From the NCBI GenBank assembly GCA_046349315.1, contig JAXMCQ010000011.1, positions 104,937 through 168,936 of the forward strand: DNA of 64,000 nucleotides. Reading direction: 5' to 3'. This DNA is from JAEUMG01 sp046349315 (lineage in GTDB: Bacteria; Pseudomonadota; Alphaproteobacteria; Rhizobiales; Aestuariivirgaceae). Each line of letters starts with the position of its first letter. Within the stretch, counting starts at the first letter, position 1. A model generated the notes under the pieces. The model was not told the origin of the DNA, did not search any database, and saw nothing but the letters and a program-made list of their open reading frames with translations. Positions 43,474 to 52,889 of the stretch are shown here, piece by piece. The position numbers and the translations under genes were made by a program.

Positions 43474-44592
43474 GTGTCGATTCCAGTTTTCATGGCGGCG
43501 GTCCAGCTACTAGGCCACGGGGGCTACGAGCAGTTGCACTACAACGAATCGGTAAGGGCCTCCACACCGGGTCCCGGAGAAGTTCTAATTCGGGTGAAAG
43601 CGGCGGGCATCAACAACACCGACATCAATACGCGTATCGGCTGGTATTCGGCTAGCAAGAGTCAGAGTACTTCTGACGCAATAGTGTCGGACGAGAAGAT
43701 CACTGATGGCGACTGGACCGGTAAGGGCTTGGCCTTTCCTCGCATCCAGGGTGCTGACGTCTGTGGCGAGATCGTCGGTGTCGGCGATGGCGTGGCGCGG
43801 GACAGGCTCGGCGAGCGGGTAATTGTGCAAAGCTGCCTGTTGTCCAGGCGCCAGGGTCGGTTCACACCGTGGCTTGGTTCGGAATACGACGGTGGCTTTG
43901 CCCAGTATGTTTGTGCCCCAGCTGCCGATACGTACCGTGTGCGGTGCGATCTTTCGGACGCCCAGCTTGCTGCAATACCCTGTGCCTATGGTACCGCCGA
44001 GAACCTCCTCGGCCGCGCTGGCCTGGGGAATGGGGAAGTGGTCCTCATAACCGGAGCCTCTGGCAATGTCGGGCTCGCTGCCTGTCAGTTGGCCAGGCTG
44101 CGCGGGGCACAGGTCATTGCGATTGTCGCACCAGAGAAATTTACCGCTATCGAAGCTGCGGGGGCACACCGCTGCCTGGCTCGTGACATGCCACTCATGC
44201 CTTCGCTCAAGGCAGACAGCATCGATGTAATCATCGACGTGGTCGGCGGACCCCATTGGCCGGAACTGCTGGACGTGATAGCCCCAGGGGCGATACGCCG
44301 TTTCCGGCGCCATCGCAGGACTGATCGTCGAGATGGACCTGCGCAGGTCTATCTCAAAGACCTCTCACTGTTCGGTTGTACGGCACAACACCCAGACGTC
44401 TTTGGCCGACTTGTTTGCTACCTTGAAGCAGGCCAGCTCAAGCCGCTCGTTGCGAGGGAGTATCGGCTTGAGGAGATTGTGGCTGCCCAGGAGGAGTTCC
44501 TGTCCAAAAAGCACGTCGGCAAGATCGTGCTGATTCCTCCGGGCCTCAACCAGAACCGAGAGACTCAACACTTTAGGGAGGCGGGCAGCTGA
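43474..44592 (+). CDS. Medium-chain (quinone-type) dehydrogenase, two compensating indels
   Basis: 372 aa from GTG 43474, with AAGGAG eight bases upstream; ATG 43492 is the alternative. GroES-like N-terminus (PGPGEVLIRVKAAGINNTDI), then the NAD(P) site LITGASGNVGLAACQLARLR. Between about 44,287 and 44,345 the frame reads RRFRRHRRTDRRDGPAQ, whereas the next frame reads GRYAVSGAIAGLIVEMDLR, the conserved family sequence. An extra G in a GGGG run and a lost base near GCGCAGG explain it. Zinc-dependent or QOR-like activity cannot be distinguished. Confidence 0.8.
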   Translation: MSIPVFMAAVQLLGHGGYEQLHYNESVRASTPGPGEVLIRVKAAGINNTDINTRIGWYSASKSQSTSDAIVSDEKITDGDWTGKGLAFPRIQGADVCGEIVGVGDGVARDRLGERVIVQSCLLSRRQGRFTPWLGSEYDGGFAQYVCAPAADTYRVRCDLSDAQLAAIPCAYGTAENLLGRAGLGNGEVVLITGASGNVGLAACQLARLRGAQVIAIVAPEKFTAIEAAGAHRCLARDMPLMPSLKADSIDVIIDVVGGPHWPELLDVIAPGAIRRFRRHRRTDRRDGPAQVYLKDLSLFGCTAQHPDVFGRLVCYLEAGQLKPLVAREYRLEEIVAAQEEFLSKKHVGKIVLIPPGLNQNRETQHFREAGS

Positions 44593-44596
44593 GTGC

Positions 44597-46815
44597 ATGC
44601 GGTTAGAGTCGAGACCAGAAGCTGGCGAAGTTCTCGCCGGCCTCGTCGAACGGGTGACCTTCCACAGTGCCGAGAATGGGTTTTGCGTGCTGAGGGTGAA
44701 GGCCCGCGGGCATCGCGATTTGGCGACTGTCGTCGGTCATGCCGCCATCATCGCGGCCGGCGAATGGATCACAGCCTCGGGCGAGTGGTTCAATGACCGC
44801 ACCCATGGTCAGCAGTTCAAGGCTCGATTCTTACGAACCTCCGCACCCACCTCGACTGAGGGGATCGAGAAGTACCTGTGCTCAGGGATGATCCGTGGCA
44901 TTGGGCCCGTCTATGCCAGGAAGATGGTTAGGGCCTTTGGCGAGAAGGTGTTCGACATCATCGAAGCCGAGCCCCATCGGCTGCGCGAGGTCGACGGCAT
45001 AGGCCCGGTTCGCGCCCAGCGCATCACGATGGCCTGGGCCGAGCAGAAGATCGTGCGCGAGATCATGGTCTTTCTGCACAGCCACGGTGTTGGCACCGCC
45101 CGCGCAGTCCGGATCTTCAAGACCTATGGCGCGGACGCTATCCAGGTCATGACCGAAAACCCGTATCGCCTGGCACGCGACATCCGCGGTATCGGGTTCA
45201 AGACCGCCGACGCCATTGCCATGAAGCTCGGCATCGAGAAGACGGCGATGATCCGGGTGCGAGCCGGGATATCCTACGCGCTGACCGAAGCCATGGATGA
45301 AGGCCATTGCGGCTTGCCCACCGCGGAGTTATTGCCGCTTGCCGTCGCATTGTTGGAGGTCCCGAAAGAACTGGTTCAGACGGCTCTTGATCTGGAATTA
45401 GCCGAGCGAACCGTGATCGCCGATACGGTTGCGGACACGCCCTGCATTTTCCTGGCTGGTCTGTACCGGGCCGAGCAGGCCATCGCCGAACGCTTGCACC
45501 GGCTGTCCAATGGGGCACTTCCCTGGCCCTATATCGATCCGGCTAGGGCCTTGCCCTGGATCGAGAAGAAGACCGGCTTGTCCTTGGCCGAAAGCCAGAT
45601 CGCGGCGATCCGGTTGGCTCTCCTGTCAAAGACCTTGGTCATTACTGGCGGCCCGGGAGTCGGCAAGACCACCATCGTCAATTCCATCCTGCGGATCCTG
45701 GCTGCGAAAGATGTCAAGCTCCTGCTCTGCGCGCCAACCGGCCGTGCTGCAAAGCGTATGACCGAGGCGACCGGATTCGAGGCCAAGACCATCCACCGAT
45801 TGCTCGAGGTCGACCCAAAGAGTGGCGGGTTCAAGCGCACCGGCGACAATCCGCTCGACTGCGACCTATTGGTGATCGACGAAACGTCGATGGTCGATGT
45901 CATGTTGATGCAGGCGCTGCTGAAGGCGGTCCCAGATAATTCGGCACTGCTGATCGTGGGTGATATCGACCAGCTTCCCTCGGTAGGCCCGGGCCAGGTC
46001 TTGGCAGACATCATTTCTTCAGGGGCTGTCGCCTGCGTGCGCCTCACCGAGGTGTTCCGGCAGGCGGCCCAGAGCAGGATCATCACCAGCGCGCACCGGA
46101 TCAACCAGGGGCTGATCCCCGATCTCAGCAAGCCGGAGGGCGACAGCGACTTTTACTTCGTTGAGGCCGATGAGCCTGAGACCGCCGTTTCGCGGATCAT
46201 CGAACTGGTGAAAGCCCGCATTCCAAAACGCTTTGGCCTCGATCCCATCCGCGATATCCAGGTTTGTGCCCGATGAACCGGGGCGGTGTCGGCGCCCGCT
46301 CGCTCAATATCGAATTACAAGCCGCCCTTAACCCGGCCGGCGAGCGTAAGGTCGAGCGTTTCGGCTGGATCTTCGCTCCTGGCGACAAGGTCATGCAGAT
46401 CGAGAACGACTATGACAAGGAGGTCTATAATGGCGACATCGGCTATATCGACGATGTCGATCCAGAAGAAGCAGAATTGACAGCCAGCTTCGATGGCCGT
46501 GCCGTCATTTATGGATTTGGTGAGCTCGATACACTGGTGCCGGCCTATGCCGTGACGATCCACAAATCCCAAGGCTCGGAATACCCTGCGGTCGTCATTC
46601 CGGTGATGACCCAGCACTACACCATGCTGAAGCGGAACCTGCTCTACACAGGGGTCACCCGTGGCAAGCGGTTGGTCGTGCTGGCCGGACAGAAGAAGGC
46701 GGTTGCCATCGCGGTGAAGAACGTGTCCGGCCGGCGGCGCTGGTCTAAGCTAAAGGAGTGGCTGGGCGGAAGGACGCCCGGAAGCGGGTCCTGCAGTGTG
46801 AGGAAATCGTGGTAG
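44597..46815 (+). CDS. recD2: RecD2-type SF1B helicase (one frameshift)
   Basis: About 740 aa in total. The N-terminal OB-like domain and helix-hairpin-helix repeats (SGMIRGIGPVYARKMVRAFG, VDGIGPVRAQRITMAW, DIRGIGFKTADAIAMKLGIE) precede Walker A ITGGPGVGKTTIVNS (about residue 352), LLVIDETSMVDVML, VGDIDQLPSVGPGQVLADI and FRQAAQSRI. The first frame stops at 46276 after DIQV; CPMNRGGVGARSLNIELQ continues in another frame to 46815, ending with YAVTIHKSQGSEYPAVVIPV and YTGVTRGKRLVVL. One T is missing from the run at 46263-46265. 5'-3' helicase, repair-related. Confidence 0.85.
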
Positions 46816-47681
46816 CTCCCGGGTTTCTCCAAAACGCAGCGGTTAAAGACTGGCTCGGTGGCGTCGTGCCGGCGTGGACGCTTCTGGACCAGTGGAGCTT
46901 TTCAGCGTTACGTGCGCCGCCCTCGCCGCTCGATGGTCCCATCAAGCTTGCGACCGACTTGACCCTCAGCGAGATTGGCAAATCTGCCATCGCCCGCAAT
47001 GCTCTGATTCTGTTGCATGCCGCAAGCGTAGGTCCGGGACTCAAGCTGACGGCCACCGGCAATCTCTCGCGCAAGGTCGTAGCGGAGATGTGGGATCTGT
47101 TCACCTGGCCTGATTTCGGCAAGGAGGAGGAGCGGCGCTTCCACAAGGTGATCAACGAACCGGATTTTCTGGCATTGTTTCTGATCCGCCACCTGACCGA
47201 GGCGGCCGGGCTCGTCAAGAAACGCAAAGATCACCTGAAGATCACGCCAACAGGGCTTCAGGTTCTGGAGAGCCCTGGCCACGACGCACTGCAGGCCCTG
47301 CTGTTTCACCTTGCCTTCTGGAGGCTCGACCTTGGCTATCTCAACCGTGGACTGCTTCACGACTGGCCGCAGCGCGACATCGGTATCGTGCTCTGGTCGC
47401 TATCGATCTCTGCCAATGAATGGCAATCACGCGAGCGATTGACGCGGATGTGCACAATCCCGATCAACGGTGTTATTGAATCCGAGTGGGATCGGGGCGC
47501 CTATGCGATGGACGGGACCATTCTTCGCCCGCTGCTCTGGTTCGGCCTGCTCGAACACCGGGCCGATCCAATCCCTGAGCAGGGGATCATCAAGGCACAT
47601 TTCTACCGAAAGTCGTTGCTGTTCGACCGATTCATCACCTTCACTGTAAGGCTCGAGACAGACGGCATGTCACGACACTGA
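46809..47681 (+). CDS. Conserved protein of unknown function beside recD2
   Basis: About 290 aa from GTG 46809, which follows GAGGAAATC and overlaps the recD2 stop; an earlier GTG at 46758 is possible. No named domain. It reads as mostly helical with a winged-helix-like KITPTGLQVLESPGHDALQA near the middle and WPQRDIGIVLWSLSISANEW. Tight overlap suggests joint expression with the helicase. Confidence 0.55.
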   Translation: MVAPGFLQNAAVKDWLGGVVPAWTLLDQWSFSALRAPPSPLDGPIKLATDLTLSEIGKSAIARNALILLHAASVGPGLKLTATGNLSRKVVAEMWDLFTWPDFGKEEERRFHKVINEPDFLALFLIRHLTEAAGLVKKRKDHLKITPTGLQVLESPGHDALQALLFHLAFWRLDLGYLNRGLLHDWPQRDIGIVLWSLSISANEWQSRERLTRMCTIPINGVIESEWDRGAYAMDGTILRPLLWFGLLEHRADPIPEQGIIKAHFYRKSLLFDRFITFTVRLETDGMSRH

Positions 47682-47737
47682 CGGATGGCACCCTCCATTT
47701 TCGCCATGCGCGCCTAAGAAGCGGTTGGGAGCCAGAG

Positions 47738-48427
47738 CTACGCTGCGGGTGTCGCGATGATTGTGCGACCGTCGTTGGTGCGAAGGATCAACTTTCCATC
47801 CTCACCGATTCCGAAGCCGCTGAGGCCTTTCAGGACTTCGAGCACCTTCATCTCTTGATCCATGAGAGTCTGTTCGCACATCATCATCGAGGCGCCGAGG
47901 CCGCCGGCGGTTAGTCCTTCACCCGAGAGCGTGTAGTCGCCAAAGAACCGGTTACAGGAGGCGTTGCCATTCACCTTTCCGTCGGCCTCGAAGGTTATTT
48001 TGGGCAATGATCCGGCGATGGCCGGCTTGCCATTTAACTCCGTAATGTTCCATTGGCCTTGGAGCAGCGCCGAGGGCTCGCCACCGCAGCCGCTGAAGGT
48101 TCTGGTGCCAAGTACAACCGTCACGGACTTCGGGAAGGGCATACCACTCATCGTATCGGTGCATATCTTGCTCGCGATGGTGAGGGCAAAACTGTCGGCG
48201 CCGATTTTGGCCTCATAGATCTCGGTCGTGCCGTCCTGGCGTGGCGCCGGGATGGGCTTCACCACCACTGCCTCGCCATCCATGGGCTGAAAGGCAATTG
48301 CCCCCTCAGACATCCGGATCGACCACGAGGGCTCATTGCCTTGCGCCCGAAAAGTCTCGCTCCCGTTGGCCAGAACCGGGGCAATAAGAAGGGCGAGAGT
48401 GGCGGCAGCAAAGGGAAGGCGGTTCAT
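47738..48427 (-). CDS. Secreted META-domain protein
   Basis: 229 aa. Signal peptide MNRLPFAAATLALLIAPVLA; mature part starts near NGSETF. First domain about 25-125 (FRAQGNEPSWSIRMSEGAIA, Cys at SKICTDTMSGMPFP), then a META/HslJ domain LLQGQWNITELNGKPAIAGS, VNGNASCNRFFGDYTLSGEG, MMMCEQTLMDQEMKVLEVL. These periplasmic proteins are linked to stress tolerance. Convergent with the preceding gene; likely the last chromosomal gene before the recombinase island. Confidence 0.8.
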   Translation of the reverse strand: MNRLPFAAATLALLIAPVLANGSETFRAQGNEPSWSIRMSEGAIAFQPMDGEAVVVKPIPAPRQDGTTEIYEAKIGADSFALTIASKICTDTMSGMPFPKSVTVVLGTRTFSGCGGEPSALLQGQWNITELNGKPAIAGSLPKITFEADGKVNGNASCNRFFGDYTLSGEGLTAGGLGASMMMCEQTLMDQEMKVLEVLKGLSGFGIGEDGKLILRTNDGRTIIATPAA

Positions 48428-48701
48428 GCAGGTTATCCGATCTATGCCACGACTGAAAGCAGGTACTACACGGCAGCATTACAACAGCAAAGGCTATCCA
48501 TTGGCAATGCAATACAATCAAGCACGACCGAGGGCGCTCGCTGTCTATCTCAAGACAAACGGTATGTTACGGTACCGGAGAATCGCAACCTCAGTTTTCG
48601 CTTCTCTGCTTTCTTCACCGCATCGCTTCGCTGATGGGTGGATTTTGATTTTCTGATCGCTCCGGCGCGTTCATCGTCAACCGCAAGTAAAGCGATTGAT
48701 C

Positions 48702-48902
48702 ATGAACCCACTGAAGCCAGAAATCATGAGTTGCGAGGAGCGCCTCGCTGAAGTCTGCCAGATTCTAGGGCAGGGCCTCATCCGTCTCCGGGCGCGACAG
48801 TCAAGTGAAGTATCTGGCAATTACGGAGAAAGTTCGCTTGCCTATTCCGCCCACCAGAGCAGTCATGCCGAAACTCTTGGACGGAAGCAGGGGGCGGCAT
48901 GA
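48702..48902 (+). CDS. Small partner protein of the recombinase cassette
   Basis: 66 aa, starting MNPLKPEIMSCEERLAEVCQ. LGQGLIRLRARQSSEVSG followed by ESSLAYSAHQSSHAETL is a recurrent small protein upstream of DUF2924 genes in alphaproteobacteria. Its TGA overlaps the DUF2924 ATG by 4 bases. Role unknown. Confidence 0.65.
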   Translation: MNPLKPEIMSCEERLAEVCQILGQGLIRLRARQSSEVSGNYGESSLAYSAHQSSHAETLGRKQGAA

Positions 48903-49402
48903 GGGCGAATGCGAAGCCGATGAAACCCGGCGATGCGCCGGTTGTCACAGCTGCGGGCAATGACGGCATTCTTGGCCGCCTTGCCGCGCTGAAAGCGGCA
49001 TCGACGACAGAACTCCGGAAGCAGTGGCGGCAGCTCTTCGAGACCGAGCCGCCGCTCTACAACCGGCGCTTTCTGGAAAGCCGTCTTGCCTACCGCATAC
49101 AGGAGTTGGCTTATGGCGGCCTGAAACCCGAAACGCTGAAGCGCCTCCGCGACCTCGCCGAAGATCTCAACAGTGGTGACCCGAAGGGGCGGCGCCAGCT
49201 CGTCAAGAATCGCCCGATCGCCGGCACGCGGCTCATCCGCGAATACCAGGGAATTGAGCACTGCGTGACGGTTCGCGACGAGGGCTACGAGTATCAGGGC
49301 CGACCCTACAAGTCGCTTTCGGCAATCGCTCGCGCCATCACCGGCACGCGCTGGAACGGGCTCACCTTCTTCGGCCTGAAAAGCCAGCGGGTGGCGCGAT
49401 GA
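48899..49402 (+). CDS. DUF2924 domain protein
   Basis: 167 aa. LRKQWRQLFETEPPLYNRRF, LESRLAYRIQELAYGGL and KNRPIAGTRLIREYQGIEHC, VTVRDEGYEYQGRPYKSLSA, IARAITGTRWNGLTFFGL are DUF2924 hallmarks. It is always found directly ahead of a large serine recombinase (here overlapping by 4 bp) and is presumably a DNA-binding accessory factor. Confidence 0.85.
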   Translation: MRANAKPMKPGDAPVVTAAGNDGILGRLAALKAASTTELRKQWRQLFETEPPLYNRRFLESRLAYRIQELAYGGLKPETLKRLRDLAEDLNSGDPKGRRQLVKNRPIAGTRLIREYQGIEHCVTVRDEGYEYQGRPYKSLSAIARAITGTRWNGLTFFGLKSQRVAR

Positions 49403-50712
49403 AGAAGCCAATCGTGCGCAAGCTCCGCTGCGCGGTCTACACGCGCAAATCTTCGGAGGAGGGGCTCGAAATGGAATTCAACTCCCTCGATGCGCAGCGC
49501 GAGGCATGTGAAGCCTATATCGTGAGCCAGAAGGCGGAGGGCTGGGTGCTGGTGCCAGACCGATATGATGACGGCGGGACTTCCGGGGCGACGCTGGAAC
49601 GCCCGGCGCTGCAGCGGCTGCTGGCGGATATCGAAGTGCGTCGGATCGATGTCGTGGTCGTCTACAAAATCGATCGCCTCAGTCGCGCGCTGATGGATTT
49701 CGCCAAGCTGGTCGAGGTGTTCGACCGCAATAATGTCACCTTTGTCAGCGTGACGCAGTCGTTCAACACCACGACCTCGATGGGGCGGCTGACGCTCAAC
49801 ATCCTGTTGTCCTTTGCGCAATTCGAGCGCGAGGTCATCGGCGAGCGTATCCGCGACAAGTTCGCCGCCTCGCGCAAGAAGGGCATGTGGATGGGTGGTT
49901 TCGTCCCGCTTGGCTATGAGGTCAGGGACCGCAAGCTCGTCGTAAACAAAGCCGAGGCCGCGACTGTTCGGATGATATTCGAACGCTTCATCAAGATCGG
50001 CTCAGCAACCGAACTGGTGCGGCGACTGCGGGCCGAAAATGTCCGCGGCAAGCGTGGCAAGGTCGTCGACAAGGGCTACATTTATAAGTTGCTCAACAAC
50101 CGGGTGTATATAGGTGAGGCGGTGCATAAGGGTATTTCCTACCCGGGCGAGCACCAGGCCATTATCGACCGCACCTTATGGGGTCGCGTTCACACCATCC
50201 TCCGCGAGAGTCCGCGGAAGCGATCGGCCAACACCAGGGCGCAGACGCCAGCGCTGCTCAAAGGGCTAATCTTTGGTCAGGATGGCCGCGCCATGACGCC
50301 AGCGCATACCCGCAAGGGCGGCAAGCTCTATCGCTATTACGTCTCAACCGATGTGCTCAAGCGGGATGCTGACGCGTGCACGGTGCGCCGTCTTCCGGCG
50401 GCCGAGATTGAAAGCGCAGTTATTGACCAGCTGCGCGGCCTCCTGCGCACGCCCGAGATCATTGTCGGCACGTGGCGCGCGGCGAAATCGATGGGCGACA
50501 TCTCGGAAGCCGAGATGCGCGAGGCGCTGCAGCGGCTCGATCCGCTCTGGGACGAACTGTTCCCGGCGGAGCAGGCGCGCATCGTGCAGTTGCTGGTCGA
50601 GCGCATCGACGTCAGTCCTAACGGCGCCGATATCCGGCTGCGGACTGAGGGGTTGACAAATCTGGCCGCCGACCTGCGTGCCGTCGGACCGGAAACGCGG
50701 AGGGCGGCGTGA
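49399..50712 (+). CDS. Large serine recombinase
   Basis: 437 aa. Catalytic Ser18 in VYTRKSSEEG, VVVYKIDRLSRALMDFAKLV and NILLSFAQFEREVIGERIRD form the resolvase domain (about 8-150). The recombinase domain follows (GFVPLGYEVRDRKLVVNKAE, YIYKLLNNRVYIGEAVHKG), then a zinc-ribbon-like region LLKGLIFGQDGRAMTPAHTR that has lost most of its Cys residues. Shorter than many (500-600 aa). It probably mobilises the island to its right. Confidence 0.85.
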   Translation: MKKPIVRKLRCAVYTRKSSEEGLEMEFNSLDAQREACEAYIVSQKAEGWVLVPDRYDDGGTSGATLERPALQRLLADIEVRRIDVVVVYKIDRLSRALMDFAKLVEVFDRNNVTFVSVTQSFNTTTSMGRLTLNILLSFAQFEREVIGERIRDKFAASRKKGMWMGGFVPLGYEVRDRKLVVNKAEAATVRMIFERFIKIGSATELVRRLRAENVRGKRGKVVDKGYIYKLLNNRVYIGEAVHKGISYPGEHQAIIDRTLWGRVHTILRESPRKRSANTRAQTPALLKGLIFGQDGRAMTPAHTRKGGKLYRYYVSTDVLKRDADACTVRRLPAAEIESAVIDQLRGLLRTPEIIVGTWRAAKSMGDISEAEMREALQRLDPLWDELFPAEQARIVQLLVERIDVSPNGADIRLRTEGLTNLAADLRAVGPETRRAA

Positions 50713-51128
50713 TGGCCGAGCCCAGTCTTACCACCGATGCCCGCACCGTCAGCGTGCGTGTGCCGATTGCAATCAAAAGGCGCGGCGGCCGGAAGCTCGT
50801 GCTCGCGCCTGATGGTGCCGACGTGACCCTGGAACCGGTCACTCGTCACATCGACAACGCCATGGTCAAGGCTATCGCGCGGGCGTTCCGCTGGAACCGC
50901 ATGCTCGAGAGCGGCGAATATGCGACGGTTCAGGACCTTGCCGATGCTGAGAAGATTAATCCATCCTATATCGCGCGCATCCTGAGGCTCACGCTGTTGG
51001 CGCCGGATATAGTCGAGGCGATATTGGATGGAAGGCAGGCGGCCGCCCTGCAATTAGAGGGGATTCTTGCGCCGTTCCCGGCGGCGTGGGAGCGGCAGCG
51101 AGAAGTTTTCACGCTTACAACCTGCTGA
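50712..51128 (+). CDS. Helix-turn-helix partner of the recombinase
   Basis: 138 aa from ATG 50712, sharing a base with the recombinase TGA. A basic beta-rich N-terminus is followed by MVKAIARAFRWNRMLESGEY, VQDLADAEKINPSYIARILR and LTLLAPDIVEAILDGRQA, a ParB/KorB-like helix-turn-helix. It closes the four-gene cassette and may be a directionality or regulatory factor. Confidence 0.7.
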   Translation: MAEPSLTTDARTVSVRVPIAIKRRGGRKLVLAPDGADVTLEPVTRHIDNAMVKAIARAFRWNRMLESGEYATVQDLADAEKINPSYIARILRLTLLAPDIVEAILDGRQAAALQLEGILAPFPAAWERQREVFTLTTC

Positions 51129-51239
51129 CGTCTGTCCTTTTTTCGGCCCCTACAGCCAAGCGGGTCAAATTAACAATATCTGTTGCCGCCATTTGTGCTC
51201 AACGGCAAGGTAGGCGCACCCTTCAACGATGAGTCATCC

Positions 51240-52778
51240 ATGCTCGAACATCCCTCAAGTTTGCCAGATCACGGTCGTGTCGCCTGCTCCAAATGCTTTC
51301 CCGGTCCTGCGGAATGGAACAAGACGGAGTTGCGGCTGGACGGCTGGCACGTTGTCAATAATCCGATGTCGTGGGGAACGGCTACCCCGCGGTTTCTGCT
51401 TCTCGGAGTTTCGAAGGGCACGACGCAGTGCGATGCAATCGCCGCGAAACCGCACGATAAAGTGCCATTCGATGGCTTCCGGCCAGCGCTCACAAAGGCG
51501 CTCCAAGTCCTGGGTCTCCTCAAGCTTGAGGAGGTCATAGACGAGAAGTTTTCGGCCGCAGAAAAGGAGTGGAGCTTTGGCTCGATGGTGCGATGCGCGT
51601 TGGGACTGCCGCAGGAGGATCAGTCGATCGAGCGTTCCGGCACTGTGATCCAACGACTTGCGGCCATGCCAATCGACGACAGCTGGATCACCCGATGCTC
51701 TTCCGCTTTTCTAGGGGCGCTTCCCACAAGCCTCCGTGTCGTCATTTTGCTGTCGAACGACGATAGGTACGTTGACGCTTGTTTCGCAGCGATTCGCCGC
51801 CTTCGTCCGAGCACCCGTAAGCTCAATGCGGTGTCGTATGGGGACGAACAGATAACGTGGGTTCACATCATCCATGTCGGCGGCCCCGGCAAGAACCACA
51901 TCACGGCTTGGTTCGAGGGCGAAGGCACCCAGGGCGACAAACGCCGGGCAGCTCAAGCCGCCGTTCGTCACGCGCTCGGCGGAGCCGCACATCAAGACCC
52001 GATCGCGGTGCCACACTCAATTCTGCACGTGCCCGAAGCTAAGGAGCACACGTCCAAGGCGCCGTCCCAATCCCGCGGCGAGGGGAAGCCGATTCCGCCA
52101 AATCCAGTGCGTGATTCGATTCTGGGTTCTATGAGAGCTCATTGGTTTTTCGTGCAGCATCCCGCGGAGACTGAAGCCGATGGAACGAAGTACGTTTCGG
52201 CGTTCCTCGGAAAGAACGGACGCGTAATCGCCTTCGATAAGGCCGTCGCAACGAAGCAGCCGATGTGGGTGCGCGACGAGCCCCGTGTGCGCGAACAGCT
52301 CGAAAGATTGGGACTCTCGTTTGACGCTTATCCGCCCGAGAAAGGACGAAACAGCAATCTCGGTAAGCTCCCCGAGTTTAAGGGTCAGGCACTTTTGCGA
52401 ATCTTCCCACCAAGTGAAGATCAAGCCATAGCCTTCGTGGAACGCGTAACTTGGCTCCCGATAAGAACTGAGATGCGAATGTATCACGCAGCTCCAACTA
52501 ACTGTCGCGCCTCGATCTTTGCGCGAGGACTCGTCAAATCGCTGCCGGAAACCGAACGGAAGGCGTTTGATTTGGACGACAGTGCGCACATCACTGGCGG
52601 CATCTTCTTATCCTCGAAGAAGCCAACGTCATCGGAGTACATTGACGTGTGGGAAGTGGATGTTTCCGTGCTTGACCTTTTCGTGGATGACACGACCGAT
52701 CCGCTGGAGCCGGATGACAGCTATTGGGTTGTTTACACCGACATCCCTCCGTCACGCCTGAAGCTCCTAGGAGCCTGA
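51240..52778 (+). CDS. Two-domain protein: uracil-DNA-glycosylase-like plus ADP-ribosyltransferase-like
   Basis: 512 aa from ATG 51240; a TTG at 51183 is less likely. The N-terminal half (about 1-250) has a CSKC pair, PRFLLLGVSKGTTQCDAI, a conserved-looking FDGFRPALTKALQVLGLL and WVHIIHVGGPGKNHITAWF, with the strand-loop spacing of uracil-DNA-glycosylase-like folds. The C-terminal 130 residues have MYHAAPTNCRASIFARGLV, then GGIFLSSKKPT, VWEVDVSVLDLFVDD and SYWVVYTDIPPSRLKLLG, the layout of ADP-ribosyltransferases (H-x-T/A...I-x-x-x-GL...). Both assignments are inferred from motif pattern. Sits alone in the defence island, so an antiphage effector is plausible. Confidence 0.5.
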   Translation: MLEHPSSLPDHGRVACSKCFPGPAEWNKTELRLDGWHVVNNPMSWGTATPRFLLLGVSKGTTQCDAIAAKPHDKVPFDGFRPALTKALQVLGLLKLEEVIDEKFSAAEKEWSFGSMVRCALGLPQEDQSIERSGTVIQRLAAMPIDDSWITRCSSAFLGALPTSLRVVILLSNDDRYVDACFAAIRRLRPSTRKLNAVSYGDEQITWVHIIHVGGPGKNHITAWFEGEGTQGDKRRAAQAAVRHALGGAAHQDPIAVPHSILHVPEAKEHTSKAPSQSRGEGKPIPPNPVRDSILGSMRAHWFFVQHPAETEADGTKYVSAFLGKNGRVIAFDKAVATKQPMWVRDEPRVREQLERLGLSFDAYPPEKGRNSNLGKLPEFKGQALLRIFPPSEDQAIAFVERVTWLPIRTEMRMYHAAPTNCRASIFARGLVKSLPETERKAFDLDDSAHITGGIFLSSKKPTSSEYIDVWEVDVSVLDLFVDDTTDPLEPDDSYWVVYTDIPPSRLKLLGA

Positions 52779-52889
52779 GCGACCTTGCACTGCGCCGCCG
52801 CCGCAATTTGGCGCTATTGTCTCTGCCATAAATTGCGGTGCAAAGCTGATGGCGACCGGCGTCATGATGTCTAATTCTAGGATTCGTAG

